In this document: positions 33,868 through 42,826 of the stretch, one piece after another
Layout: every line of letters starts with the position of its first letter
Position numbering within the stretch: position 1 is the first letter of the stretch
Assembly: GCF_002563955.1 (NCBI RefSeq)
Contig: NZ_PDJE01000001.1
Coordinates: forward strand, 1,302,001 to 1,366,000
Reading direction: 5' to 3'
DNA length: 64,000 bases
Source of the DNA: Paramicrobacterium agarici
GTDB lineage: Bacteria; Actinomycetota; Actinomycetes; Actinomycetales; Microbacteriaceae
Notes under the pieces: generated by a model
Database searches by the model: none
What the model was told of the DNA's origin: nothing
The model's input: only the letters and a program-made list of their open reading frames with translations
Made by a program: the position numbers and the translations under genes

Positions 33868-34476
33868 CAGGTCCGCCCGCTCGCGCCGCCGCCGCCGAAA
33901 GGTGACGATGCGGTCGATGACGAAGCCGATGACGAGGGCGAGAACGATGCCGATGAGCGCACCGAGAAGCGGACTGTCTTTCACGATGTTGCCCGCGATG
34001 AGCCCGATGCCCGTCGAGTACGCTGCCCACATGGCCCCGGCGATCGCGCTCAGCGGCATGAACCGGCGGCGAGAGTAGCCGAGCGCACCGGCCGTCATAT
34101 TGACGGCGACGCGTCCGACGGGAATGTAACGGGCACCGAGAATGAGGCCGGCCCCCGAACGGTCGAGTGCGCGGCTCGCCCAGTCGAACGAGGCGGCGAT
34201 GCGTGGGCGGCGCATCCAGCGGAATCGGTGGATGCCGACACCGCGGCCGATCGAGAACGCGATGTTGTCGCCGATCGCTGCGCCGATTGCGGCGATCGCG
34301 CACAGCAGAAGCATGTTTGTGCCGCCCGTCGATGCCGCAACTGCCGCCGCGGCGACCAGAACGGTCTCGCTCGGGATCGGCGGGAAGAAGCCGTCGATGA
34401 CGGCGACGATGAACATCACCGCGTAGAGCCACGGAGAGGCGATCGCCTGCATGATGAAGTCGTTCACGATGTCCAC
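33811..34476 (-). CDS. DedA-family membrane protein
   Basis: 221 residues of the DedA/VTT superfamily: FIVAVIDGFFPPIPSETVL near residue 25 (the acidic/proline re-entrant motif), GDNIAFSIGRGVG, and the arginine motif GARYIPVGRVAVNMTAGAL. Members are membrane lipid flippases or proton-dependent transporters. GTG 34476. The next gene upstream, an acyltransferase, ends 9 bases before it, so they may be cotranscribed. Basic/acidic cytoplasmic tail at the C-terminus. Confidence 0.92.
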   Translation of the reverse strand: MDIVNDFIMQAIASPWLYAVMFIVAVIDGFFPPIPSETVLVAAAAVAASTGGTNMLLLCAIAAIGAAIGDNIAFSIGRGVGIHRFRWMRRPRIAASFDWASRALDRSGAGLILGARYIPVGRVAVNMTAGALGYSRRRFMPLSAIAGAMWAAYSTGIGLIAGNIVKDSPLLGALIGIVLALVIGFVIDRIVTFRRRRRERADLSAELDAARASERIPTDAA

Positions 34477-34485
34477 CTGTGAAAA

Positions 34486-35808
34486 CTATGCGGCCGGCAG
34501 GGTCGCCGGCATCACCCTCTGGTACTGTTCGGGTCCACCCACAGGTGGGTTTGCTGACGCGGTGAGGGCGACCCGCATGAGCAGAACGCTCGCGATCGCC
34601 GTCACGACGGTGATCCCGCTCACGAGCAGAACAATGACGCTCAGCACTCCAGCGATGCTCGCGAGTACAGCACGGCGGGTGGATGCTGTGGCAGCGGGCA
34701 TTGCGCGCCGCTCCCACCGGCCGGTGGACTGCGCGACGACCGCTGTGACGGCAAAGGCCATGCCGATCCAGAACGGTCTGCTGAGCCACCAGCCGGCCGT
34801 GCCGGGCTCGGGCAGCGGAAGTGCTCCGCTCAGGGCGCCGACGAGACCGATGCCCGCGAGGGCGATGAGCACGGGCATGTGCCAGAGGTAGATCGTCATG
34901 GAGCGCGCGTTGATCCACGTCGAGATCTCGCGCACGGCCGAGCGCTCGGCAATGCGCCGAAGCCAGGGGCGAGCACATGAGAGCGCGGCAAGCTGCACGA
35001 CGCCGAGCAGCACGAGTGCCGCAGACGGCGGATTGAGCCCCGCGTACATATTCGCCGGGTAGACGCCGAGCATCGTGACGGCGAACAGCGCGGCGAGAGC
35101 TCCGAGACCCGCCACGATGCGCGCCCGCGTGCTCAGGGCATCAACGCGGCCATCCGCGAGCCAGAACCCGAGCTGCTGAATGAGCAGCCACACCCCGGCG
35201 AGGTTGAGAAACGAGACGGCGCCGATTCCAGTCGCCGCGGCGACAGCATCCACCCCGGCAACGCCGAGAGCGAGCGCGGCAAGCGTGATCCACGGTGCTC
35301 GCTCATGCGCGGCGATCAACGCCGGGGCGAGGGCTTGGCAGAGCAGGTAGACGCCGAGGAACCACAGCGGCTGGCTGATGCGGAAGCCGGCTTCGGCGAC
35401 CATGTCAGCGGGAATCCCCGAGAGCGTCATCGCGAGCAGCACGGCTCCGACGACCGCGATCATGACGATGGCGGGGCCGAGTAGACGCTGCACCCGGCCG
35501 GCGATGAACCCGGCTGGCGCCACGCCGCGCTCGCGTGCCGAGCGGTACGCCATGCGGGTGGAGAACCCGCCGACGATGAAGAAGAGCGGCATCACCTGCA
35601 CGAACCACGAGAGGGGAATGAACCAGGCGTGACCTTCAGCGGCATTCTCGAAGATGGGACCGCTCGGACCGAGACTGACGCCGACCATGAGTGAGTGCAG
35701 CGCCACGACGACGGCGAGGCAGACAGCGCGCACGAGATCGATGCCCCTGTCTCGCGGTGCTCGTACCCGCTGTGGGCGCGTTGTCTGCGGCGATGCGACG
35801 ATTGTCAT
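34486..35808 (-). CDS. Acyltransferase-3 family membrane protein
   Basis: 440 residues with about 10 helices. The signature begins DRGIDLVRAVCLAVVVALHSLM, where the arginine and late histidine are the family's catalytic/binding residues; FFIVGGFSTRMAYRSARERG and IYLWHMPVLI follow. Members O-acylate sugars or other envelope molecules. ATG 35808 follows AGGAGG. Substrate unknown. Confidence 0.88.
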   Translation of the reverse strand: MTIVASPQTTRPQRVRAPRDRGIDLVRAVCLAVVVALHSLMVGVSLGPSGPIFENAAEGHAWFIPLSWFVQVMPLFFIVGGFSTRMAYRSARERGVAPAGFIAGRVQRLLGPAIVMIAVVGAVLLAMTLSGIPADMVAEAGFRISQPLWFLGVYLLCQALAPALIAAHERAPWITLAALALGVAGVDAVAAATGIGAVSFLNLAGVWLLIQQLGFWLADGRVDALSTRARIVAGLGALAALFAVTMLGVYPANMYAGLNPPSAALVLLGVVQLAALSCARPWLRRIAERSAVREISTWINARSMTIYLWHMPVLIALAGIGLVGALSGALPLPEPGTAGWWLSRPFWIGMAFAVTAVVAQSTGRWERRAMPAATASTRRAVLASIAGVLSVIVLLVSGITVVTAIASVLLMRVALTASANPPVGGPEQYQRVMPATLPAA

Positions 35809-35889
35809 GAGAGCCTCCTCCTGGCGGAACTACTGAGGAGACTAGATATCGGATGCTGTCGAGAGCATCGACCGCCGGGGTGAAAACAA

Positions 35890-35924
35890 CGCTGCCTCAC
35901 CCCCTACGAGGGAGTGAGGCAGCG
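35890..35924 (-). terminator. Rho-independent terminator after the HesB-like gene
   Basis: CGCTGCCTCAC (35890-35900) and GTGAGGCAGCG (35914-35924) form a perfect 11-base stem with a 13-base loop. Read on the minus strand the hairpin is followed by TTGTTTTC, a good U-run, so it ends the HesB-like transcript before the acyltransferase gene. Confidence 0.8.
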
Positions 35925-35941
35925 CGAAGTTCTGGTGAGGC

Positions 35942-36235
35942 CTAGGCCGTCTGCTGGTTGCCGATGGAGAAGCTCACGGCGCCCTCGGCATTGACCTCGG
36001 CGTCGAGCACCTTGTCGTCGAGGGCCGCAGCAGCGCCCTCCTCGAGAAAGACCCTCGCGCCACCGGCTTCGACCACTTGATCGTCTGTTTCGGGAGACGA
36101 GGCCACGTCGACAGCGAAATCGCCGCTGCCCGGCTCCGTCTGGCTGCTGATTCGCAGTCCCGCATCGTCTTCGCCGGTCGCCTGCGAGGCGATCGTCTTG
36201 ACGATGGTGCTTGCATTGTCGGTGAGGGTGAGCAC
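35942..36235 (-). CDS. HesB/IscA-like protein lacking cysteines
   Basis: 97 residues. LTLTDNASTIVKTIASQA, AGLRISSQTEPGSGDFAVDV and GARVFLEEGAAAALDDKVLDAEV follow the HesB/IscA fold, but there is no cysteine, so it cannot hold an iron-sulphur cluster the usual way. Such proteins are common in actinobacteria and often mislabelled as Fe-S assembly factors. GTG 36235 is preceded by AGGAGAG. Function unknown. Confidence 0.75.
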   Translation of the reverse strand: MLTLTDNASTIVKTIASQATGEDDAGLRISSQTEPGSGDFAVDVASSPETDDQVVEAGGARVFLEEGAAAALDDKVLDAEVNAEGAVSFSIGNQQTA

Positions 36236-36330
36236 AAGCTCTCCTTCCGGTTGCGGGTATGTCCGTGCCACGATTCCGCAGGGCTCGGCGCAGTTCAAGC
36301 CATGCCCAGCCATTGTCAGGCCATTCACAC

Positions 36331-37002
36331 TCAGCTTGCGGGCGCGACCAGTCCCGCGTCGTAGGCGAAGATCACGGCGTGCACGCGATCGCGCAGCTGA
36401 AGCTTCTGCAGAACCTTGCCCACGTGGGTCTTCACGGTCTGCTCTGAGATGAACAGGTCGGTCGCAATCTCACCGTTGGAGCGTCCGGATCCGATGAGCG
36501 TGAGCACTTCGCGCTCGCGCTCCGTGAGGGCGTTGAGCTCGAGGCTCGCCCGCGGTGTCGTGGGGCGGCTCTTGCCGAACTGCTCGATGAGGCGCCGCGT
36601 GATGCTCGGCGCGAGCAGGGCATCGCCCGCCGCGACGACGCGCACGGCCTGAACGAGTTCGTCAGGCAGCGAATCCTTCAGCAGAAAACCGCTCGCTCCC
36701 GCCTGGAGGGCTTCGTAGACGTAGTCGTCGATGTCGAAGGTGGTGAGCATGATCACGCGCGGCACGTGCGGCAGAGGGTGCGCGGGAGAAAGGATGCGCC
36801 GCGTCGCCTCGAGACCGTCGAGCTGCGGCATCCTGACGTCCATGAGCACGACGTCCGGCTTCTCGCGTCGCACGAGGTCGACCGCCTCGGCGCCGTCCGC
36901 GGCCTGCCCGACCACCTGGATGCCTGACTGCGCATCGAGCAGGGCGGCGAAGCCGGCGCGCACCATTGTCTGGTCATCGGCGATGACGACAGTGATGGTC
37001 AT
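36331..37002 (-). CDS. NarL/LuxR-family response regulator
   Basis: 223 residues. Receiver domain with D9-D10, phosphoacceptor D55 (VVLMDVRMP), switch LTTFD and LLKDSLP; LuxR helix-turn-helix at about 155-215 (LTEREREVLTLIGSGRSNGEIA, SEQTVKTHVGKVLQKL). Its ATG overlaps the stop of the kinase gene (ATGA). Cognate to that kinase; regulon unknown. Confidence 0.93.
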   Translation of the reverse strand: MTITVVIADDQTMVRAGFAALLDAQSGIQVVGQAADGAEAVDLVRREKPDVVLMDVRMPQLDGLEATRRILSPAHPLPHVPRVIMLTTFDIDDYVYEALQAGASGFLLKDSLPDELVQAVRVVAAGDALLAPSITRRLIEQFGKSRPTTPRASLELNALTEREREVLTLIGSGRSNGEIATDLFISEQTVKTHVGKVLQKLQLRDRVHAVIFAYDAGLVAPAS

Positions 37003-38222
37003 GCGTTTCCCTCTGGATTCACGATGACGCTCCCTTCCGCGTCGAACGGTAGCACGGCGTGAACGAGCCAGCCGCCGTCAGGGGTCGCGTGCGTCTCGAG
37101 ATGTCCGCCGAGCGCGGTCGTGCGCTCGCGCATGCCAATGAGTCCATGGCCGCCGCCCGCGGCGTCGACCGGAACACCGTCGGGCGCTGAGTTGATCACC
37201 GAGATGACGGCGCCAGAGGTGTTGCCGCGTGCAACTCCGACGCTCACGCGTGAACCGGGAGCGTGACGCAGCGCATTGCTGATGGCCTCTTGCACGATGC
37301 GAAAGGCAGCGACCTGCACCGAGAGGGGCGCCCCGCGCAGCTCATCGTCGATGCTCAGGTCGATGGGCACGCCTGAGCGGCGAGCGCTCTCAACGAGTCC
37401 GGGAATGTCACCGATCGTGCGCTGTGGCATGCGCTCGGCCTCTTCGCCGTCGGGTCGCAGGGTGCCGAGAAGCCGGCGCATCTCGGCGAGGGCAGAACGG
37501 GCGGATGCTGCGATATCGTCGAACTCCGCGATCGCGGGGTCATTCAGCTCGGTCAGCCGGTACTTCGCCGTGGATGCCTGCACTTGAATGACCGACATGC
37601 TGTGCGCGACGACGTCGTGCAGCTCTCGGGCGATGCGCGAGCGCTCCTCGACGAGCTGACGCCTCGCCTGCTCCTCAGCCGATACCTCCTTCTCACGGGC
37701 AAGTTCGTCACGAATCGTGACGCGACCGGCGATGAGCAGAGCGATGACGTACGCGGCGGCAGCTATGGAGAACGTGACGATGAGGTCCGCGATCTCTGCC
37801 CCCGTCATCGTGGGGAACCCGCTTCGGCCGGACAGCGAGGGGATCGCGGTCGCGGTGGCGAGCGCGAGGAGCCACGCGACCGCGCCGAGGCGCCACCCGC
37901 GGCTGTAGACGATGAGGCCGATCAGCGCGGCCAGCGTAATGATCTCGAGCACGGGAACGGGCCCCGGCCAGAAGGGGTCACGGTCATCGCCGGCGAGTAT
38001 TCCGTTGCCCAGCAGCCCGACGACGAAGAAGGCCAACGCAGCGCGCGGTCTGGTGAGCGACAGCGGAAGCGCTCCCGCTGTGAACGCCGAAAGGACGAAC
38101 GCGATGGCGACCGGAACCTGGTAGAGAACCGCGTTGACCGGCACGGCGATGGAATAGATGACGATCGCCATGCTGCCGACCGTGATCCACAACCACAGGG
38201 GATGTGTACGCTGCTGAGACAT
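36999..38222 (-). CDS. Sensor histidine kinase, HisKA_3 type
   Basis: 407 residues. The first ~165 residues hold several membrane helices (LWITVGSMAIVIYSIAVPV, IAFVLSAFTAGALPL, ALAFFVVGLLGNG and more) with no large outer domain, as in DesK-like kinases. The phosphoacceptor helix is IARELHDVVAHSMSVIQVQ, and the ATPase domain has EAISNALRHAPG and GGHGLIGMRERTTALGG. Upstream partner of the LuxR-type regulator. A membrane-state or envelope signal is inferred from topology only. Confidence 0.92.
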   Translation of the reverse strand: MSQQRTHPLWLWITVGSMAIVIYSIAVPVNAVLYQVPVAIAFVLSAFTAGALPLSLTRPRAALAFFVVGLLGNGILAGDDRDPFWPGPVPVLEIITLAALIGLIVYSRGWRLGAVAWLLALATATAIPSLSGRSGFPTMTGAEIADLIVTFSIAAAAYVIALLIAGRVTIRDELAREKEVSAEEQARRQLVEERSRIARELHDVVAHSMSVIQVQASTAKYRLTELNDPAIAEFDDIAASARSALAEMRRLLGTLRPDGEEAERMPQRTIGDIPGLVESARRSGVPIDLSIDDELRGAPLSVQVAAFRIVQEAISNALRHAPGSRVSVGVARGNTSGAVISVINSAPDGVPVDAAGGGHGLIGMRERTTALGGHLETHATPDGGWLVHAVLPFDAEGSVIVNPEGNA

Positions 38223-38315
38223 GCCAGCATCCTGTCACGGCAGAAACGGCCGCGGCATCACCCCGTGGTGTGAAACGCGGCTACCGGCTCTCGGACCCAG
38301 GCGGTGCTGAACGCA

Positions 38316-38350
38316 AACGTCGGCCCCGGAATACCTCCGGAGCCGACGTT
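38316..38350 (-). terminator. Terminator of the YeaQ-type gene
   Basis: AACGTCGGC (38316-38324) and GCCGACGTT (38342-38350) pair perfectly, with a second inner stem CCGGA/TCCGG and loop ATACC. It lies just after the stop of the 89-residue membrane protein, read on the minus strand. Confidence 0.7.
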
Positions 38351-38359
38351 GGTACGCGG

Positions 38360-38629
38360 TTATGCGTCAGCGCGCTTGCGGCCGAAGATCAAGCCCCAGA
38401 TGAGCAGCACGATGATCGCACCGCCGATGGCCAGCAGCCAGCTGGATAGGCTCCAGAATTCGTCGACCCCCACACCGAAGATCACGTTTCCGAGCCATCC
38501 GCCGAGGAGGGCGCCGACGACTCCCAGAATGAGAGTGACGATCCATCCGCCGCCCTGCCTTCCAGGAAGGATCAGCTTGGCAATGACTCCGGCGATGAGG
38601 CCGAGAATGAGAAATGCGATGAAATTCAT
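38360..38629 (-). CDS. GlsB/YeaQ/YmgE-family stress membrane protein
   Basis: 89 residues with three glycine-rich helices (NFIAFLILGLIAGVIAKLI, GWIVTLILGVVGALLGGWLG, WLLAIGGAIIVLLIWGLIFG) and the family motif LPGRQGGGW between helices 1 and 2. ATG 38629 begins at the conserved MNFIAF; upstream residues are not conserved. Members are induced by stress in several bacteria; the biochemical role is unknown. Confidence 0.9.
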   Translation of the reverse strand: MNFIAFLILGLIAGVIAKLILPGRQGGGWIVTLILGVVGALLGGWLGNVIFGVGVDEFWSLSSWLLAIGGAIIVLLIWGLIFGRKRADA

Positions 38630-38758
38630 AATGATGCCTTTCTTTCTGGGCTCGTGACTCTCGGGCACATGGTGAGCTTCACATTACGAGGGAGCGATTT
38701 TCTGGGGGAGGGGGTTGCGAAAGTGCAATGTTCTGTGCTGGCTCACAGCACGTGCACG

Positions 38759-38880
38759 TAGACTGAGGAGGTCGGCTCTGGACACCGCCTTCGACGAGGG
38801 TGGATGGGTTTGTTAGTCCGCTGGGCCGGTTTCCTCTCGAGAACGAGAAGCGAATTCACACGATGTGAACGGTCCCGGCC
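38759..38880 (+). ncRNA. Structured 5' leader of the DEAD-box helicase gene
   Basis: The 335-base gap 38630-38964 has no gene. TAGACT at 38759 may be a -10, giving a leader of about 200 bases. GGCCGG (38824-38829) pairs with CCGGCC (38875-38880) around two hairpins: TCTCG-AGAA-CGAGA (38835-38848) and TTCACA-CGA-TGTGAA (38855-38869), a three-way junction. A further stem GCCGC/GCGGC lies closer to the gene. I match it to no riboswitch class. Helicase leaders often sense cold or autoregulate. Confidence 0.45.
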
Positions 38881-38964
38881 ATAGGACGCCCGGGTGATGA
38901 TCGCCGCCGATGAGGCGAGCGGCTCTTACGTTTCATGCGCAAAACCAACCCGGAAAGCACCACC

Positions 38965-40947
38965 ATGCCCAAGAACAAGAAGCCCGCCGGTGGCCGTCCC
39001 GCCCGCAATTTCGACCCCGACTACGTCGCGAAGCGTCGTGCGCAGCAGGCTAAGAAGGGCCCGAAACCCGGAAGCCGCAGCCCAGGACACCGGGGATATC
39101 GCTCGCCGGAGGAGACTCCGAAGAAGAACAGGTGGGATGCTGCTGAGCGCGCCGAACGTGCGGAGCAGCGTCGCCAGGGCGACCGGCGCTTCGACCGCGA
39201 CGACCGTCCGCAGCGCGAGCGCTTTGACGAAGATCGGCCGAAGCGTCATTACGAGCGAGATGACCGGCCGCGCCGCCAGTTCGCCCGTGATGACCGGCCG
39301 CGCCGCGATGATCGAGCTCGCGATGATCGAGCTCGCCGCGATGACCGCGGTTCGCGATTCGCGCGCGACGACCGACCGGGTCGCGACGACCGTCGATTCG
39401 ACCGCGATGCTCGGCCTCAGCGTCGATCGTTCGACAGTGACGATCGCCCACGCCGCTCGTTTGAGCGGGACTCTCGCCCGCGGCGAGACGATCGCAGCAC
39501 TCGTTTTAATAGTGACGATCGCGCGCAGCGTCGCTACGAGCGAGACGACCGCCCGCGCCGGCAGTTCGATCGGGACGAGCGTCCGCAGCGGCGTCAGTTC
39601 GACCGCGATGACCGTCCGCAGCGTAGGTTCGACCGGGACTCGCGCCCGCAGCGCCGCGACTCGTTCGCGAACCGCGACGCGAAGCCGCGCTTCACGCCGC
39701 AGGACGACGTTGTGCTCGAGCGGCTCGAGGCCGACGCCATTCAAGCCTCCGACGTCGAAGGTGTGAGCTTCTCAGACCTCGGTCTCGGCGGCAACATCGT
39801 GCGCACGCTCGGCGAACTGGGCGCAGCATCCCCGTTCCCTATTCAGGCTGCAACGATCCCCGATGTGCTCGCGGGCAAAGACGTGCTCGGCCGTGGCCGC
39901 ACAGGAAGCGGCAAGACCATCGCGTTCGGTGCTCCTCTCGTTGAACGGCTCATGGAGAACAAGGGTGGAACCAAGCGCGAGATGGGCCGCAAGCCCCGCG
40001 CGCTCATTCTTGCTCCGACGCGCGAGCTTGCTCTGCAGATCGACAGAACGGTGCAGCCGATCGCCCGCAGCGTCGGACTCTTCACGACCCAGATCTACGG
40101 CGGCGTGCCGCAGGCGCGCCAGGTCGGCGCCCTCAAGCGCGGCGTCGACATCGTGATCGGCACACCGGGACGCATCGAAGACCTCATCGAGCAGGGCCGC
40201 CTTGACCTCTCAGACGTGAAGGTTTCTGTGCTCGACGAAGCCGACCACATGTGCGACCTCGGGTTCCTCGAGCCCGTGCAGCGCATTCTGCGCCAGACCG
40301 CTCCGAAGGGGCAGAAGCTGTTGTTCTCGGCAACGCTCGACACGGGCGTTGCGGCTCTCGTCAACGAGTTTCTCGTCGACCCCGCCGTGCACGAGGTCGC
40401 GGGTGAAGACCAGGACTCGGGAACCATCGACCACCGCGTGCTCGTCGCACTGCGCGAAGACAAGGTGCAGCTGCTCACCGAGCTTGCCGACCGTGACGAG
40501 AAGACCCTGGTCTTCACGCGCACGCGCGCCTATGCCGAGCAGCTCGTCGACGACCTCGAGGATGCCGGCGTGCGCGCCGTCGCCCTGCACGGCGATCTCA
40601 GCCAGGGGCGTCGCCAGCGCAACCTGGAGCGGCTCACGTCCGGTCGCGTGAAGGTGCTCGTCGCCACCGATGTCGCCGCGCGCGGCATTCACGTCGACGA
40701 CATCACGCTCGTGATCCAGGCGGACATGCCCGACGAGTACAAGACTTACCTGCACCGCTCCGGCCGCACCGGTCGTGCGGGCAAGGCCGGTCGCGTCGTC
40801 ACCGTGATTCCGCGCAACCGCCGTCGCCGCATGACCGAGATGCTCGAGCGCGCCGAGATCGACGCTCCGATCGTCGATGTCTTCCCCGGCGACGACGTCG
40901 TCGACGAGATCGCCGGGCGCCCCACGATCGCCGACCTCACGTCGTAG
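38965..40947 (+). CDS. DEAD-box RNA helicase with Arg/Asp-repeat N-terminal domain
   Basis: About 660 residues from ATG 38965 (leader GGAAAG; ATG 38935 is an alternative). Residues about 65-235 are a disordered array of DDRPRR, RFDRD and YERDDRPRRQF repeats. The helicase core follows: Q-motif FPIQAATIP, Walker A GRTGSGKT (about 308), PTRELALQ, GTPGR, VLDEADHMCD, SAT, then domain 2 with VLVATDVAARGIH and HRSGRTGRAGKAG. RNA-unwinding enzyme for cold or ribosome assembly; RD-rich tails in such helicases bind RNA and promote condensates. The core assignment is secure. Confidence 0.93.
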   Translation: MPKNKKPAGGRPARNFDPDYVAKRRAQQAKKGPKPGSRSPGHRGYRSPEETPKKNRWDAAERAERAEQRRQGDRRFDRDDRPQRERFDEDRPKRHYERDDRPRRQFARDDRPRRDDRARDDRARRDDRGSRFARDDRPGRDDRRFDRDARPQRRSFDSDDRPRRSFERDSRPRRDDRSTRFNSDDRAQRRYERDDRPRRQFDRDERPQRRQFDRDDRPQRRFDRDSRPQRRDSFANRDAKPRFTPQDDVVLERLEADAIQASDVEGVSFSDLGLGGNIVRTLGELGAASPFPIQAATIPDVLAGKDVLGRGRTGSGKTIAFGAPLVERLMENKGGTKREMGRKPRALILAPTRELALQIDRTVQPIARSVGLFTTQIYGGVPQARQVGALKRGVDIVIGTPGRIEDLIEQGRLDLSDVKVSVLDEADHMCDLGFLEPVQRILRQTAPKGQKLLFSATLDTGVAALVNEFLVDPAVHEVAGEDQDSGTIDHRVLVALREDKVQLLTELADRDEKTLVFTRTRAYAEQLVDDLEDAGVRAVALHGDLSQGRRQRNLERLTSGRVKVLVATDVAARGIHVDDITLVIQADMPDEYKTYLHRSGRTGRAGKAGRVVTVIPRNRRRRMTEMLERAEIDAPIVDVFPGDDVVDEIAGRPTIADLTS

Positions 40948-41075
40948 CGACAGCGCCGCCTCGAGAATGTGCGGGACATGCATGCTCAGGTTCAGTCTTG
41001 AGGTGCACGTGCCTCACGTTATGCGGTGCGCATCGCCGGTCGGCCGAGGCCGTGGCGGATGTTCTGTGCGGAGCA

Positions 41076-41915
41076 TCAGTCGAACGAGAGCGCGCCGTTG
41101 TCGATGAGGCGCGTCGCGCCCACGCGGGCAGCGATCACGAGAACAGCGTCGCCACGGAAGCCGGGCGGGCACTCGGCGAACGTTGCCCGCTCGACGAGCG
41201 TTGCGTAATCGACGGAGAACTCCGGATGCTGTCGCTCAGCGCTCGCGAGCGTGCGCCGCGCAGCATCCTGGGCCTCCGTCGCTGACTGCTCCGAACGTGC
41301 CGCATCGATCGCGGCGGGAAGCGCGAGGGCTGTCGCGCGCTCGGCGGCGCTGAGGTAGCGGTTGCGGCTCGACAGCGCGAGCCCGTCGTCGTCGCGCACG
41401 ATCGGAACGGCATCGATGCGCACGCCGAGGTCGAGGTCGGTCACGAGTCGCTCGACGAGGGCCAGCTGCTGGGCGTCTTTCTGGCCGAAAACGGCCGTGT
41501 CGGGGTGCACGAGCTGGAACAGCTTGGTCACAACCGTCAGCACGCCGTCGAAGTGGCCGGGCCGCGCTGCACCCTCGAAGACGGTTCCCATGCGTCCCGC
41601 GCTCACGGTGACCTGCGGCTCACGCGGATACATCTCGTCGAGCGTCGGCGCGAACACGAAGTCCACATTGTCGGCGCGGCAGATCGCGAGGTCCGCCTCG
41701 AGGTCGCGCGGGTACCGGTCGAAGTCCTCGTCTGGGCCGAACTGCAGCGGGTTGACGAAGACGCTCACCGCGACAGCATCCGCCACCTGCTTTGCACGCG
41801 CGATGAGCTGACGATGACCCTCGTGCAGCGCTCCCATGGTCGGAACGAGCGCGACGGTGCCTTCCATGCCTGAGCGCCACGCCTCAAGGGCCGCCAGGCC
41901 GCCATGCTGCGTCAC
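41076..41915 (-). CDS. panC: Pantothenate synthetase
   Basis: Condenses pantoate with beta-alanine using ATP. 279 residues: PTMGALHEGHRQL (HIGH-type nucleotidyl-transfer motif), FVNPLQFGPDEDFDRYPR, VFGQKDAQQLALV and LALSSRNRYLSA. GTG 41915 overlaps the stop of panB (GTGA). Last gene of panD-panB-panC. Confidence 0.96.
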   Translation of the reverse strand: MTQHGGLAALEAWRSGMEGTVALVPTMGALHEGHRQLIARAKQVADAVAVSVFVNPLQFGPDEDFDRYPRDLEADLAICRADNVDFVFAPTLDEMYPREPQVTVSAGRMGTVFEGAARPGHFDGVLTVVTKLFQLVHPDTAVFGQKDAQQLALVERLVTDLDLGVRIDAVPIVRDDDGLALSSRNRYLSAAERATALALPAAIDAARSEQSATEAQDAARRTLASAERQHPEFSVDYATLVERATFAECPPGFRGDAVLVIAARVGATRLIDNGALSFD

Positions 41916-42826
41916 GAGAAGTCGCGCTCAGATTCGGGGAACATCCCAGAGGCCACGTCGCTCACGTACGCGCGCACGGCGTCGCCGAGCACCTGATCGA
42001 GGTTGGCGTAGCGCTTGACGAAGCGCGGCACCGGTCCCGTGCGCAGCCCGGCCATGTCTTGCCACACCAGCACCTGAGCGTCGCAGCTCGCACCCGCGCC
42101 GATGCCGACCGTCGGCACCGGCACCTCGGCCGTGACGCGCGCGGCGAGCTCGGCTGGAACCATCTCGAGAACGACGGCGAATGCCCCGGCCTCGACGACG
42201 GCTTTGGCATCGTCGAGAAGCTGCTGTGCCGCGTCGCCGCGGCCCTGCACCTTGTACCCGCCGAGTGCGTGCTCGCTCTGCGGCGTGAATCCGACGTGCG
42301 CCATGACGGGAATGCCCGCGTCGACGACCGCGCGAACGCGGTCAGCCATGCGCGTGCCGCCCTCGAGCTTCACGGCGTGAACTTCGGCCTCCTTCATGAA
42401 GCGGATGGCCGTCGTCGCAGCCTGCTCCGGCGACACTTCATAGCTGCCGAACGGAAGGTCGGCGATGACGATGGCGCGCGACGTGGCCCGGGTGACGGCA
42501 CGGGCGAGAGGAATGAGCTCATCGACAGTGACCGGCAGCGTCGTGTCGTGCCCGAAGACGTTGTTGGCGGCCGAGTCGCCCACGAGCAGCGCCTCGACGC
42601 CCGACCGCTCGAAGAGCGACGCCGTGTATTGGTCGTAGCTCGTGAGCATCGCCCACCGGCGACCCTCGCGCTTCGCCTTCTGCAGATCAAGGGCACGGAT
42701 GCGGCGACGCGGCGCAGCCGCGTACGGCGCTGTTTCTGCTGTGGCCGGTTCTCGGCGGGCAGGCTGCGCGTGCCCAGGCTGCGTTGGTTCAGGCTGCGCT
42801 GGCTCAGACTCAGTTTGCTCAGACAC
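41912..42826 (-). CDS. panB: 3-methyl-2-oxobutanoate hydroxymethyltransferase
   Basis: Makes ketopantoate from ketoisovalerate with methylene-tetrahydrofolate. About 304 residues; [47 protein letters not shown] and [18 protein letters not shown] are diagnostic. About 45 residues at the N-terminus are a non-conserved Pro/Gln/Glu-rich stretch ([14 protein letters not shown]). GTG 42826 has GGAGG at proper distance; GTG 42832 is too close to it. Overlaps the panD end by 8 bases. Confidence 0.95.
   Translation of the reverse strand: MSEQTESEPAQPEPTQPGHAQPARREPATAETAPYAAAPRRRIRALDLQKAKREGRRWAMLTSYDQYTASLFERSGVEALLVGDSAANNVFGHDTTLPVTVDELIPLARAVTRATSRAIVIADLPFGSYEVSPEQAATTAIRFMKEAEVHAVKLEGGTRMADRVRAVVDAGIPVMAHVGFTPQSEHALGGYKVQGRGDAAQQLLDDAKAVVEAGAFAVVLEMVPAELAARVTAEVPVPTVGIGAGASCDAQVLVWQDMAGLRTGPVPRFVKRYANLDQVLGDAVRAYVSDVASGMFPESERDFS

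Noticed and set aside
39160..39690. CRISPR array or minisatellite in the repetitive helicase region
   Set aside because: Repeats are codon-based variants of Arg/Asp-rich peptides in a continuous frame, with no uniform repeats or spacers.
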